In this document: one piece after another, positions 16,437-24,971 of the stretch | Numbering within the stretch: position 1 is the stretch's first letter | Layout: each line of letters begins with the position of its first letter | The notes under the pieces: model-generated | The model's database searches: none | What the model saw: the letters and a program-made list of their open reading frames with translations, nothing else | What the model was told of the DNA's origin: nothing | Assembly (NCBI RefSeq): GCF_900116615.1 | Contig: NZ_FPBF01000008.1 | Coordinates: forward strand, 176,098 to 240,097 | Source of the DNA: Algoriphagus locisalis | GTDB taxonomy: Bacteria > Bacteroidota > Bacteroidia > Cytophagales > Cyclobacteriaceae | DNA length: 64,000 nt | Reading direction: 5' to 3' | Program-made: the position numbers and the translations under genes

Positions 16437-19172
16437 GTGCAGGGATTCAGGCTCTTTTTATTTTGCTTTTTTGGGCTATTGATTGTTCCGCTACTAGCGA
16501 CTGCACAAGACCCCGTTCGCAAAGCGGAGGAGAAACCGTTGACGCTTCCCGATACATTGATGCCGCCTTTGCGAGATCTGATCAATTTGGATACTATCCC
16601 AAATCCTTCAGATACGCTCGCACTTTCTGATTCGACAAAAATTATGCCCAGCAGTGATATCACCACAGATATTACTTATTACGGTGAAGATAGTATCGTC
16701 TCGGATTTCACTGAGAACAAAGTCTATCTCCACAAGCAAGCCTGGTTTGAGTACGGGACCATGCGCTTGGAAGCTGATCTGATTATCATTGATTGGAAAA
16801 ACTCCGAACTCTATGCTTCCGGGGTCACCGATAGCTTGGGAAATATAACCGGAAATCCATTCTTCAAGGATGGAAATTCCAGTTATGAGATCCGAAAGGA
16901 AATGAAGTATAATTTCAAAACCCAGAAAGCCATCATCAAGGATGTAGTCACTGAGCAGCAAGACGGAATCCTGCGTGGTGAAACCATCAAGAAAACACAA
17001 GATGGCAGTGTTTATTTAGCTAACGGCTACTACTCTACCTGTACACTCACTACCCCTCATTATCATGTAGCTGCTAATAAAATCAAATCTGTAGAAGGCG
17101 GACAGGTAGTTGCGGGGCCATTTAACCTTTACTTCAATGGCATTCCTACCCCGCTAGGCTTGCCCTTTGGGATCTTACCAAATACACCGGAAGAGAAGGC
17201 CTCGGGATTGATTTTTCCTTCCTATGGTCAGGAGCAAAAAAGAGGGCTTTACCTCCGTGATTTAGGGTACTATTTTGCCATCAACGATTATATTCATGCT
17301 AGAGTTACTGGCGATATTTATTCAAATGGTGGCTGGGGACTCAAGTCACAGGCTGTGTATAAAAAGCGGTACAGATTTGCCGGTTCTTTTAATATTGACT
17401 TTCAAAAGTTCAGGTCCCCAGAAACAGAACTGAATCCCGTCGATTACAATACCTTCCGAATACAGTGGTCTCATAATCCTGAAACACGGGGAAACAGCCG
17501 GTTCTCTGCCACAGTGAATGCAGGCTCCACAAGTTATTTCAACAACATCGTAAACCCGAATAACTTCACTAATAATGTGACCTCGGATTTATCTTCTACT
17601 ATTACCTATTCCAAAACTTTCACTGGCACCCCTTTCTCCTTTGGCGCTAGCATGAGACACTCGCAAAGTGTGCAGACCGGAGAAGTTCAGCTGACCTTGC
17701 CTAGCATGAATCTAAGTATGAATAGGCAGAGTCCGTTCAAAAACATGAACTTTGAGCCTTTGAAAAACTTAAACATCGGCTACACTTTTGATCTTCAAAA
17801 TTCCATTACCAACAAAGTGACGCAGGAATTCGGTGTGGATCCTGACTTGGTGGACAATACAGAAGAACCGGAACTGGTACCATTTACGCCTTCGAATTTT
17901 GGCTACCTTTTGCAGAATGCGAATAATGGGGCAAGAAATAGAGTTCCGTTAAATTCTAGTTTCAGGTTATTCAAATACTTCACTGCTACTACCTCCTTCG
18001 ATCTTACCGAACTATGGTATCTCAAGAGAATAAATTATTTCTACAATCCAGCTGAAGAAAGAGTTGATAAAATCATGGAGGATGGATTTCATCGGGTCAC
18101 GTCGTATTCCACCTCCTTCGCTATGAACACGAATATTTATGGTTTTTTCAACTTCAAGAAAGGTAAAATTCAAACCATACGACAGCACATTCAGCCTACT
18201 TTAAGTTTTAACTTTTCGCCTGATTTCTCTGATCCTTCTTTGGGATATTTCCAAGAGGTGCAAATCAACAATGAAGGGGACACACGGCTATTTGACCGCT
18301 ACCAAGGGTTCTCTTATGGAGGTGCCCGGCTGGGAGAAAGCAGGTCGATGGCATTCAGCATCCGAAATGTACTGGAAGCAAAAGTCCTAGACAAAAACGA
18401 TTCTACTGAGGAAAACGCCACTAAAAAGATCCCAATCCTTGAAAACATCGATCTGAACTCCAGCTATAATTTCGCAGCAGATTCATTTAACCTGGCTCCT
18501 ATCCGGATCAGCGCCCGAACTAGCTTTTTTGACAGAAAGCTTTCTGTAAACATGAGCACTTCACTTGACCCTTATGCTACAGGCAGATTTATCAATTCAA
18601 GTGGAGCGGAAGTTACCCGTTCTATCAACGAATATGCCTGGAAAAGTGGACAGGGAATCGGGACTATACGAACTGCTTCTTTAAATATGAATGCATCCAT
18701 CAATCCTAGCAACGCGCAAAACCCGGGAGAAGTAAAAGATGAACTGACAAGTGAATTTATGCAGCAAGGTGGAGTAATGAATGAATTTGTAGAAAGTGAA
18801 ATCAACAGAATTGCAACTGATCCAAGTCAGTACATAGACTGGGATATCCCTTGGAATATGTCTTTTGGCTACGTCCTAGCCTATAGCAATCAGGTTTCAG
18901 GAACCAAAAGAATCACTCAAACAGTCAGCGTGAGAGGCGATTTTAAACTATCTGAGAAATGGGCGGTAAACTTCAACACGGGCTTTGATGCCCAAACGAA
19001 AAAACTTACACAGACCATGGTGGGTATCGCCAGGGATCTTCACTGCTGGCAGATGAATGTCAACTGGGTTCCTTTCGGAGCATTTACTTCTTACAATATT
19101 GACATTCGGGTGAAGTCCACGATCCTACAGGATTTGAAGGTGTCTAGGAGAAGGTCGTTTTTTGACAACTAA
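16437..19172 (+). CDS. lptD: Putative LPS assembly outer-membrane protein LptD
   Basis: A 911-residue outer-membrane protein of the Bacteroidota-type LptD family, the beta-barrel that inserts lipopolysaccharide in the outer leaflet. It starts with GTG, followed by a signal peptide (LFLFCFFGLLIVPLLATAQ). The N-terminal periplasmic domain is LptA/OstA-like, with the repeated strands YLHKQAWFEYGTMRLEAD and the conserved GYYSTCTLTTPHYHV turn. The C-terminal part is rich in aromatic-alternating strands, as expected for a barrel (IQTIRQHIQPTLSFNFSPDF is typical of the family). Orientation and spacing suggest coordination with the divergent amidase gene. It is convergent with arginine deiminase, 3 bp apart. 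Confidence 0.85.
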   Translation: MQGFRLFLFCFFGLLIVPLLATAQDPVRKAEEKPLTLPDTLMPPLRDLINLDTIPNPSDTLALSDSTKIMPSSDITTDITYYGEDSIVSDFTENKVYLHKQAWFEYGTMRLEADLIIIDWKNSELYASGVTDSLGNITGNPFFKDGNSSYEIRKEMKYNFKTQKAIIKDVVTEQQDGILRGETIKKTQDGSVYLANGYYSTCTLTTPHYHVAANKIKSVEGGQVVAGPFNLYFNGIPTPLGLPFGILPNTPEEKASGLIFPSYGQEQKRGLYLRDLGYYFAINDYIHARVTGDIYSNGGWGLKSQAVYKKRYRFAGSFNIDFQKFRSPETELNPVDYNTFRIQWSHNPETRGNSRFSATVNAGSTSYFNNIVNPNNFTNNVTSDLSSTITYSKTFTGTPFSFGASMRHSQSVQTGEVQLTLPSMNLSMNRQSPFKNMNFEPLKNLNIGYTFDLQNSITNKVTQEFGVDPDLVDNTEEPELVPFTPSNFGYLLQNANNGARNRVPLNSSFRLFKYFTATTSFDLTELWYLKRINYFYNPAEERVDKIMEDGFHRVTSYSTSFAMNTNIYGFFNFKKGKIQTIRQHIQPTLSFNFSPDFSDPSLGYFQEVQINNEGDTRLFDRYQGFSYGGARLGESRSMAFSIRNVLEAKVLDKNDSTEENATKKIPILENIDLNSSYNFAADSFNLAPIRISARTSFFDRKLSVNMSTSLDPYATGRFINSSGAEVTRSINEYAWKSGQGIGTIRTASLNMNASINPSNAQNPGEVKDELTSEFMQQGGVMNEFVESEINRIATDPSQYIDWDIPWNMSFGYVLAYSNQVSGTKRITQTVSVRGDFKLSEKWAVNFNTGFDAQTKKLTQTMVGIARDLHCWQMNVNWVPFGAFTSYNIDIRVKSTILQDLKVSRRRSFFDN

Positions 19173-19175
19173 TCC

Positions 19176-20390
19176 CTAAACTCTCGACCTACTAATCGGC
19201 ATCGTCATGCACCTAGGTCCTCCCAGACCTCGGGAAAGTTCAGAAGAAGGAATCTCCAATACCTCCACACCCATATTCCGTAAAGCCCTGTTTGTGTGGA
19301 TATTTCGATTGTAAGAAATCACCCTTCTCGGGCCGATGGCAAAAACATTCGCTCCATCAAACCACTGCTCACGCATAGCATAATCCGGATTGCCCGCGGC
19401 AGTATGCAGGATTTCCAAATGAGGAATTTCTCGTTCCAAAATCGTCAAAAGAGACTCCTTTAGCACCTCCCGCTTGATGTGGACTTTATCATCCTTGATC
19501 TCTTTTAGAGTATATAGGGAGGTTTGCAAAACAGCATTCATCGCATCTGGATAGGTGAGCACCAAGTTTTCATCCAGAATAGTAAACACCGTATCCAAGT
19601 GCATAAATTGCCGCTTTTGAGGAAGATGCACTTCATAAACTCGCTCCACAGTCCCTTCAGCTAGCAATGCTTTAGCGGCATGATAGATTGCTTTTTCTTC
19701 GGTACGCTCTGAGTTTCCGATTGCTACTGCCTTCTGAGATAAGATTATCACATCTCCGCCTTCTATACTTGGCGGATTATCATGTCCCAAGACTGGATAC
19801 AATTGATGGATATTATCTTTAAAATCCATATGATTCTCAAAAATAGTCCGAAGCAGATCTGCCTCCCGCTGCCTTCCTTCTTTTTGCATACTGGAAAAAA
19901 TAATCCCACCAGGGGTTATTGCCATTGGATCCCGCTGGAAATACAAGTTGGGACAAGGCGAAATCACAAACGCAAACTCCATCAGTTCACCTGCGTTCAG
20001 TTTGGGCAATTTCCGACGCAGTTCGTGCACCTTTAGTCCTGCTGTTAAAATCCCAGCACATTCTGCAGTGGAATAACGCTCCAAAATATCCTCAGCCAGA
20101 TGCACCATCCCAGAGCGCTTCAAGGACTCCTGCATCAGCTGGAGTAAAATCTTCTGATCATAAAGCACACGAATCAACAGCTCACGCAACTGATAGACTT
20201 TTGCTCCGGTAGATTCCTTGATTAAATTTGAAAAAGTATCGTGCTCCTGCTGCAACGCCTCCAGATAAGGCACATCATCAAACAGCAAAAACTCCTTGTT
20301 GTAGGGAGTCAATCGGTCAATTTCTTTCCCTGGTCTATGCATCAAAACAGCTTTGAGCGTGCCGAATTCGGAATTAAGTCTTAAATTCAT
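19176..20390 (-). CDS. arcA: Arginine deiminase
   Basis: A 404-residue enzyme that hydrolyses arginine to citrulline and ammonia. The family pattern is complete: SEFGTLKAVLMHRPGKEIDRL at the N-terminus, NLYFQRDPM (substrate-binding FxRDP), SIEGGD, QFMHLDTVFT (catalytic His), and the nucleophilic Cys394 in LGGPRCMTMPI at the C-terminus. The length fits. No arcB, arcC or arcD gene is near, so this is an isolated deiminase rather than a full fermentation operon; citrulline may go to biosynthesis, or carbamoyltransferase may be elsewhere. It is convergent with lptD. Confidence 0.93.
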   Translation of the reverse strand: MNLRLNSEFGTLKAVLMHRPGKEIDRLTPYNKEFLLFDDVPYLEALQQEHDTFSNLIKESTGAKVYQLRELLIRVLYDQKILLQLMQESLKRSGMVHLAEDILERYSTAECAGILTAGLKVHELRRKLPKLNAGELMEFAFVISPCPNLYFQRDPMAITPGGIIFSSMQKEGRQREADLLRTIFENHMDFKDNIHQLYPVLGHDNPPSIEGGDVIILSQKAVAIGNSERTEEKAIYHAAKALLAEGTVERVYEVHLPQKRQFMHLDTVFTILDENLVLTYPDAMNAVLQTSLYTLKEIKDDKVHIKREVLKESLLTILEREIPHLEILHTAAGNPDYAMREQWFDGANVFAIGPRRVISYNRNIHTNRALRNMGVEVLEIPSSELSRGLGGPRCMTMPISRSRV

Positions 20391-20583
20391 TTTATTAACA
20401 CTTTAGCATCTATTTTAAGTAATTATTGTCATATCTCAAAAATTAAAAGCTATTTATTAAAAAAATGAAAAACAATAGCATGTGTTTTTTCCATCATATT
20501 AACAGATAGTTTAGCTATTAAAACCCCAAATCTTAATTGGGTATCATTGTTGAAGACAGGTAGCATCACCTAAGCCAAATCCA

Positions 20584-21324
20584 ATGAAATTAGAAAATAC
20601 TATATTCAAAAAACTTTCCTGTATTTTTGCCATTACCAGCGCGCTTTTCCTGGGAAGCTGCGAGACGCTAACCCAAATAAGTAAATCTTTGGACTTGGGC
20701 ACTCCTACAGATTCTGAGATCAATTCCGGACTGAAACAAGCGCTGGAATATGGCACCAGCTACGCTTCAGATCGACTATCAAAAGAAGATGGGTATTTAG
20801 GCAATTTGGCTATCAAGATCGTTTTTCCTGAGGAAGCCAAAAAAGTGGAAAACACGCTTCGTTCGGTAGGACTTGGCAGTCTATGTGATCAAGTCATTAC
20901 TAGTGTAAACCGTGCTGCTGAAGATGCTGCTATCGAGGCAAAACCGATATTTGTAGCAGCCATAAAAGACATGAGTATTACCGATGTCAAGAACATCCTA
21001 TTAGGTGCTGACAATGCAGCTACGCAATACTTTGAGAACAAAACCACTTCTTCGCTGGAGGGCAAATTCAAGCCGATCATCGAAAGTAGCCTGACTAAAG
21101 TAGGCGCTACCAAATACTGGTCTGATGTGATCACCAGATACAATAAGATCCCGCTGATGACTCCTATTGAAGCAGATCTATCCAAGTATGTTACGCAAAA
21201 GGCAATCGACGGACTTTTCTATGAGATTGCAAAAGAGGAGTTGAAAATCCGTGAAAATGCAGCTGCCAGAAGTACACTTTTATTGCAAAAAGTATTTGGC
21301 TATGCTGATTCCCAAGGTTCTTAA
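20584..21324 (+). CDS. DUF4197 lipoprotein
   Basis: A 246-residue protein with a lipoprotein signal sequence: a hydrophobic stretch ending LGSCETL, with the lipid-modified Cys at about residue 27. The mature part is a DUF4197 domain, helical and rich in the pattern SEINSGLKQALEYGT at the start and DMSITDVKNILLGADNAATQYFENKT in the middle, which is the most conserved family segment. It is probably a periplasmic-facing membrane lipoprotein of unknown role, present in many Bacteroidota and Proteobacteria. It is a single gene followed by the light-sensing cassette, with 193 bp between. Confidence 0.85.
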   Translation: MKLENTIFKKLSCIFAITSALFLGSCETLTQISKSLDLGTPTDSEINSGLKQALEYGTSYASDRLSKEDGYLGNLAIKIVFPEEAKKVENTLRSVGLGSLCDQVITSVNRAAEDAAIEAKPIFVAAIKDMSITDVKNILLGADNAATQYFENKTTSSLEGKFKPIIESSLTKVGATKYWSDVITRYNKIPLMTPIEADLSKYVTQKAIDGLFYEIAKEELKIRENAAARSTLLLQKVFGYADSQGS

Positions 21325-21470
21325 TTGATGGAATTCCAGATTTGATAGGCTAAAGGCGACTAAGCTTCGTTAATAAAATGCCTAATTCACTGATTTTATA
21401 GATTAAACAAAGTTTAGTTTATTTAGTAACCATCGATCACAATACCAAAGTATATCTATATTATTTCTAA

Positions 21471-21508
21471 TATCTTTGCATTACAGTACAGTAAGGTGTG
21501 TACTGTAA
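21471..21508 (+). promoter_or_regulatory. Promoter and inverted repeat of the phytochrome cassette
   Basis: TATCTTTG (21471-21478) is an exact TAnnTTTG -7 box. It is followed at once by a perfect inverted repeat: TTACAGTACA (21481-21490), an 8-bp spacer, then TGTACTGTAA (21499-21508). The second arm ends 9 bp before the response regulator ATG. With a start site expected 5-8 bp after the -7 box, the repeat covers the start site and the 5' leader. It could be an operator for a dimeric regulator or an RNA stem next to the start codon. No convincing -33 box was seen. Confidence 0.6.
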
Positions 21509-21517
21509 AACCTGCCC

Positions 21518-21955
21518 ATGAACGAAAAGCTCACAATCTTTTATACAGATGACGACATTGATGACTTGGAATTTTTCAAGTCCATCGTGAAGATGATTAC
21601 GGATGATTATGCCGTAGTGACCCATATGAACGGTGATCAATTGCTCTATGCACTAGACAATCCTCCTCCGAATCCTCACCTGCTTTTCTTGGACATTAAC
21701 ATGCCCGGTATGAGTGGCTTAGAAGTACTACAGACCTTAAGAAGGTCAGAAAGACATGCTACACTGCCCATAATTATGTTTTCTACCACCAAAGATGAAT
21801 TAATCATCGAAAAGACGAGGGAGTTGGGAGCGAACTATTACTTGCCTAAAGCAGAGAATTTTAAGCTTCTTCGTAAATCCATTGAGCACACGCTCAATAT
21901 TAACTGGAGTGATTTCATAGCCGATCACAGCAATTACCTTTATAATAACAATTAA
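21518..21955 (+). CDS. Single-domain response regulator (Rcp1/CheY-like)
   Basis: A 145-residue receiver domain with no output domain. The acidic pocket is TDDDIDD at 10-16, the phospho-acceptor is Asp59 in LLFLDINMPGMSG, the switch Ser/Thr lies in MFSTTKDE and the conserved lysine in YYLPKAEN. Free-standing receivers of this type next to phytochromes (cyanobacterial Rcp1, others) accept phosphate from the phytochrome kinase. It is the first of three genes in one direction (12 and 5 bp gaps), which supports that partnership. The output target is unknown. Confidence 0.9.
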   Translation: MNEKLTIFYTDDDIDDLEFFKSIVKMITDDYAVVTHMNGDQLLYALDNPPPNPHLLFLDINMPGMSGLEVLQTLRRSERHATLPIIMFSTTKDELIIEKTRELGANYYLPKAENFKLLRKSIEHTLNINWSDFIADHSNYLYNNN

Positions 21956-21967
21956 TCGCTTGCCTGC

Positions 21968-22570
21968 ATGAGTAACGCAGTTTCCACTAGTTCTTTTCCC
22001 CAAAGACTAAAAGAGGCCACGGCCAGGCTGCATCAGGAACTGGAAGATCTCCAAATTCCCCAATCCATTCTGAAGCCAGGGGTCACTAGAGAGGATTATC
22101 TGAAGTATATGGATCTCATGCATGATGTGATTAGGGAGGTGGAAACCACCGTATTCCCACTGCTCAGCTCAGAGATTGAGGATTTGGAAAAGCGCCACAA
22201 AACAAAGCTAATCGAGCTAGATTTCATGCAGCTTGGTTACGCTAAGCCTTGCTGCACTCCAGTTTTCAAGAACTTAGCAATGAACATCTCCACCGCTTTT
22301 GCACTTGGAGTACTTTATGTGATCGAAGGATCATCGCTCGGCGGACGCGTAATTTACAAACACATTCATAAGCAACTCGGGTATGATAAAGATTCTGGTG
22401 CAGCCTATTTCTCAGGATATGGAGAGGAAACTGGCTTATTGTGGAAAAATTTCATGACTACGCTCGTAACCTATGAAAAATATAATGCAAATCCCGACGA
22501 GATAATCGCAGGAGCTAACTATACTTTTCAGGCAATAAAAAATCACTTTGAAGGGGGAATCAAGCCTTAG
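21968..22570 (+). CDS. Biliverdin-producing heme oxygenase
   Basis: A 200-residue heme oxygenase of the BphO type. It opens heme to biliverdin, iron and carbon monoxide and supplies the chromophore of bacteriophytochromes. The proximal heme ligand is His22 in KEATARLHQELE, and the distal helix has the family glycine pattern in YVIEGSSLGGRVI. Start codon ATG 21968 lies 12 bp after the response regulator stop, and the phytochrome gene starts 5 bp after this one ends. The conserved pairing with a phytochrome makes the role certain in context (gene name bphO is commonly used). Confidence 0.9.
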   Translation: MSNAVSTSSFPQRLKEATARLHQELEDLQIPQSILKPGVTREDYLKYMDLMHDVIREVETTVFPLLSSEIEDLEKRHKTKLIELDFMQLGYAKPCCTPVFKNLAMNISTAFALGVLYVIEGSSLGGRVIYKHIHKQLGYDKDSGAAYFSGYGEETGLLWKNFMTTLVTYEKYNANPDEIIAGANYTFQAIKNHFEGGIKP

Positions 22571-22575
22571 TATCT

Positions 22576-24831
22576 ATGAAGGTAAAAGACATTGTCAACC
22601 GGGAAATAGTTAACCTAACCAATTGTGAGCAGGAACCTATACACATTCCGGGAAGCATCCAGCCCAACGGATTTCTTATGGGGCTTAAGGAAGATTCACT
22701 TCTGATTGACTACTGTAGTGCCAATACGTCTGTATTTATTGGGAAAACCCATACTGATTTATTGGGGAAAACCTTTGGAGATGCCTTCGGAGAGGATGCG
22801 GAAACCGAATTATTGGATTACATCTCCAAGGACAGAATGCTGTCATCTCTCCTTCTCAAAACGATCTTATTGGGAAAGGAATTTCTCTGCACGGTACACA
22901 AAAGTAACGCTACCGTTATCGTAGAGGCTGAGCCTATCAATTCTGTAGCGAAGCAAGTAAATGAGGTATATGATCATACCTCCCAATTCCTTTCTTATAT
23001 GCACACCACCCAGAGTCTCCAAGATCTCTGTGGCCTAGTGGCCAAAGGAACTCGTGAAATTACAGGCTATGACCGGGTGATGATCTATAGATTTGATGGA
23101 AATTACAACGGGGAAGTATTTGCGGAAAGCTGCCGCGAAGACCTAGAGCCATTTTTGGGATTACACTATCCGCATACGGATATCCCTCCTCAGGCAAGGG
23201 AGCTTTACATGAAAAACTTATTGAGGATAATCACAGATATTGATTATTCGCCAGTACCGATTTATACATTAGACGATAAAGAGGACAAAACCCTAGACCT
23301 TAGCCTCTCTATTTTACGAAGCACCTCTCCTATTCACGTGCAGTACCTACACAATATGGGTGTAGGGGCTACGCTTACCATTTCTTTGATTTATAAGCAA
23401 AGACTTTGGGGACTGATCGCTTGCCATCATTATTCACCCAAAAATCTAACGCCTGAAATGAGACTTGCCGCTCAGCTTCAGGGACATTTCATCACTTCTC
23501 AGATCGACGTTAGGCAATCCAATGAGGAATATGAAGTATCCAGAAAAGTAAATGCGGCTTTTGATAAAATGGATGCTTTCGAACTTTCTGATAACCCAGC
23601 GTCATTTGCCGAATTGATCAAAAAACCAGAACTACTGGGACTTTGCAATGCAAATGGTGTTTCGCTTGTTTTTGAAGGCAAAGTCTATCTAAATGGTGTG
23701 ACTCCATCAGAAGATGAAGTGAAATTTCTTGCTGGCTACTTTGCTGAATACACCGAAAACTCAAGTATCAGTACGAGCAAGCTTCTGGATATTTTACCTG
23801 ATTACGCTAGCCTTTGCGAAAACACCGCAGGAGCAGTCTATCACTCCTTAGACATGGAAGGCAGCAATTGCATCATTTGGTATAGATCAGAGACCAAGAC
23901 AGAAGTAAACTGGGCAGGCGATCCAAGCAAATCGATCATTCTGGACAAAAAAGGATTGTCTCCGAGAAACTCCTTTGAATTGTGGAAGGAAATAGTGAAT
24001 TGTACCAGTAAGCCATGGCTTCAGCCTGAACTGGATACTGCCGCCGCCTATTCAAATGGCTTGCAGAGACAGATCAATTTGATCAAAATCACCCAGGAAG
24101 AGCAAAAATATCGCAAGCTCAGTGAAATGCTCAAAGAGGCAAATGCCGAACTTGAGAATATGAACTGGATCAGTTCGCATGACTTGCAGGAGCCACTTCG
24201 TAAGATGCAACTCATTTCATCGCACTTGCTCTACGAAGATGAGATACCGGAAGCTGCGCAAAAATCGCTGAAACGTCTCAATATTTCTGCGGAGCGTATG
24301 CAGACTTTACTTCAAGATATTTTGAAATATACACGTCTGAAATATTCTGAGGAGGATTTTGAGCTTGTCGGTTTAAATCAACTGGTAGGACTAGTAGCGG
24401 ATGAACTTACAGAAGATTCAGAAGCAATCGAATTAAAAGTAGGAAGCCTGCCTCAGATAATGGGTGTACCTTTTTTCCTGAAGCAACTTTTCTCTAACCT
24501 GATTTCCAATTCCATCAAATATTCAAAAACGGATGTGCCGATTGAAATCCAAATAAAGGCAAAGCAAAAACCCGTGGCCTACCCCACTACTAAAGATGAG
24601 TCGTATTATTTGATAAAAGTGATTGACAACGGAATTGGCTTTGAGCAGAAATACGCTGAGTCTATTTTTAATGTATTCACCCGACTTCATCTTGCCACAG
24701 AGTACAGTGGATCTGGTGTGGGATTAGCGCTGTGTAAGAAAATCGTAAAAAACCATCGGGGCTATATCACTGCCAAAAGTTCAGTGGGCAAAGGAACGGA
24801 GATCAGTATATATTTCCCTGTGGAAGGGTGA
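22576..24831 (+). CDS. Bacteriophytochrome sensor histidine kinase
   Basis: A 751-residue red/far-red photoreceptor kinase. Domains in order: PAS (about 20-120), GAF (about 140-310), PHY (about 325-500), HisKA and HATPase. The biliverdin-attaching cysteine of the N-terminal tail is Cys17 in NLTNCEQEPIHIPGSIQPNG. The GAF motif that normally reads PASDIP is PHTDIP (199-204), keeping the key Asp202. The chromophore-facing histidines appear in ACHHYSP. The phosphorylated histidine lies in WISSHDLQEPLRKM, and N, G1 and G2 boxes follow (SNLISNSIKYS, DNGIGF, GSGVGLAL). It is last in the cassette with the response regulator and heme oxygenase. A hairpin and a terminator follow. Confidence 0.93.
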   Translation: MKVKDIVNREIVNLTNCEQEPIHIPGSIQPNGFLMGLKEDSLLIDYCSANTSVFIGKTHTDLLGKTFGDAFGEDAETELLDYISKDRMLSSLLLKTILLGKEFLCTVHKSNATVIVEAEPINSVAKQVNEVYDHTSQFLSYMHTTQSLQDLCGLVAKGTREITGYDRVMIYRFDGNYNGEVFAESCREDLEPFLGLHYPHTDIPPQARELYMKNLLRIITDIDYSPVPIYTLDDKEDKTLDLSLSILRSTSPIHVQYLHNMGVGATLTISLIYKQRLWGLIACHHYSPKNLTPEMRLAAQLQGHFITSQIDVRQSNEEYEVSRKVNAAFDKMDAFELSDNPASFAELIKKPELLGLCNANGVSLVFEGKVYLNGVTPSEDEVKFLAGYFAEYTENSSISTSKLLDILPDYASLCENTAGAVYHSLDMEGSNCIIWYRSETKTEVNWAGDPSKSIILDKKGLSPRNSFELWKEIVNCTSKPWLQPELDTAAAYSNGLQRQINLIKITQEEQKYRKLSEMLKEANAELENMNWISSHDLQEPLRKMQLISSHLLYEDEIPEAAQKSLKRLNISAERMQTLLQDILKYTRLKYSEEDFELVGLNQLVGLVADELTEDSEAIELKVGSLPQIMGVPFFLKQLFSNLISNSIKYSKTDVPIEIQIKAKQKPVAYPTTKDESYYLIKVIDNGIGFEQKYAESIFNVFTRLHLATEYSGSGVGLALCKKIVKNHRGYITAKSSVGKGTEISIYFPVEG

Positions 24832-24892
24832 GAGGAATAGGTTTGAAAGCTGATCGGCTTTAGTGAAGGGTATGAATAAGGAGATAGGAAGT

Positions 24893-24912
24893 CGTGAGTG
24901 AGGACACTCACG
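24893..24912. repeat. Perfect 8-bp-stem hairpin
   Basis: CGTGAGTG, loop AGGA, CACTCACG, about 60 bp after the phytochrome stop. It has no T-run, so on its own it is not a classical terminator; it may stabilise the transcript 3' end. Confidence 0.5.
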
Positions 24913-24920
24913 TTGGCAAT

Positions 24921-24955
24921 AAAAAAAACCGAGCCTTTCAGCCCGGTTTTCACTT
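24921..24955. terminator. Bidirectional intrinsic terminator between phytochrome and lysS
   Basis: AAAACCG (24925-24931) pairs with CGGTTTT (24944-24950) around a 12-base loop, with an A-run on the left and a T-run on the right. It can work in both directions for the convergent phytochrome and lysyl-tRNA synthetase genes. Confidence 0.6.
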
Positions 24956-24971
24956 ATCTATCAGTCAGGAA

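Noticed and set aside
20391..20583. AT-rich gap between arcA and the DUF4197 gene
   Set aside because: I looked for an arginine-responsive operator (ArgR-type palindrome) but did not see a convincing one.
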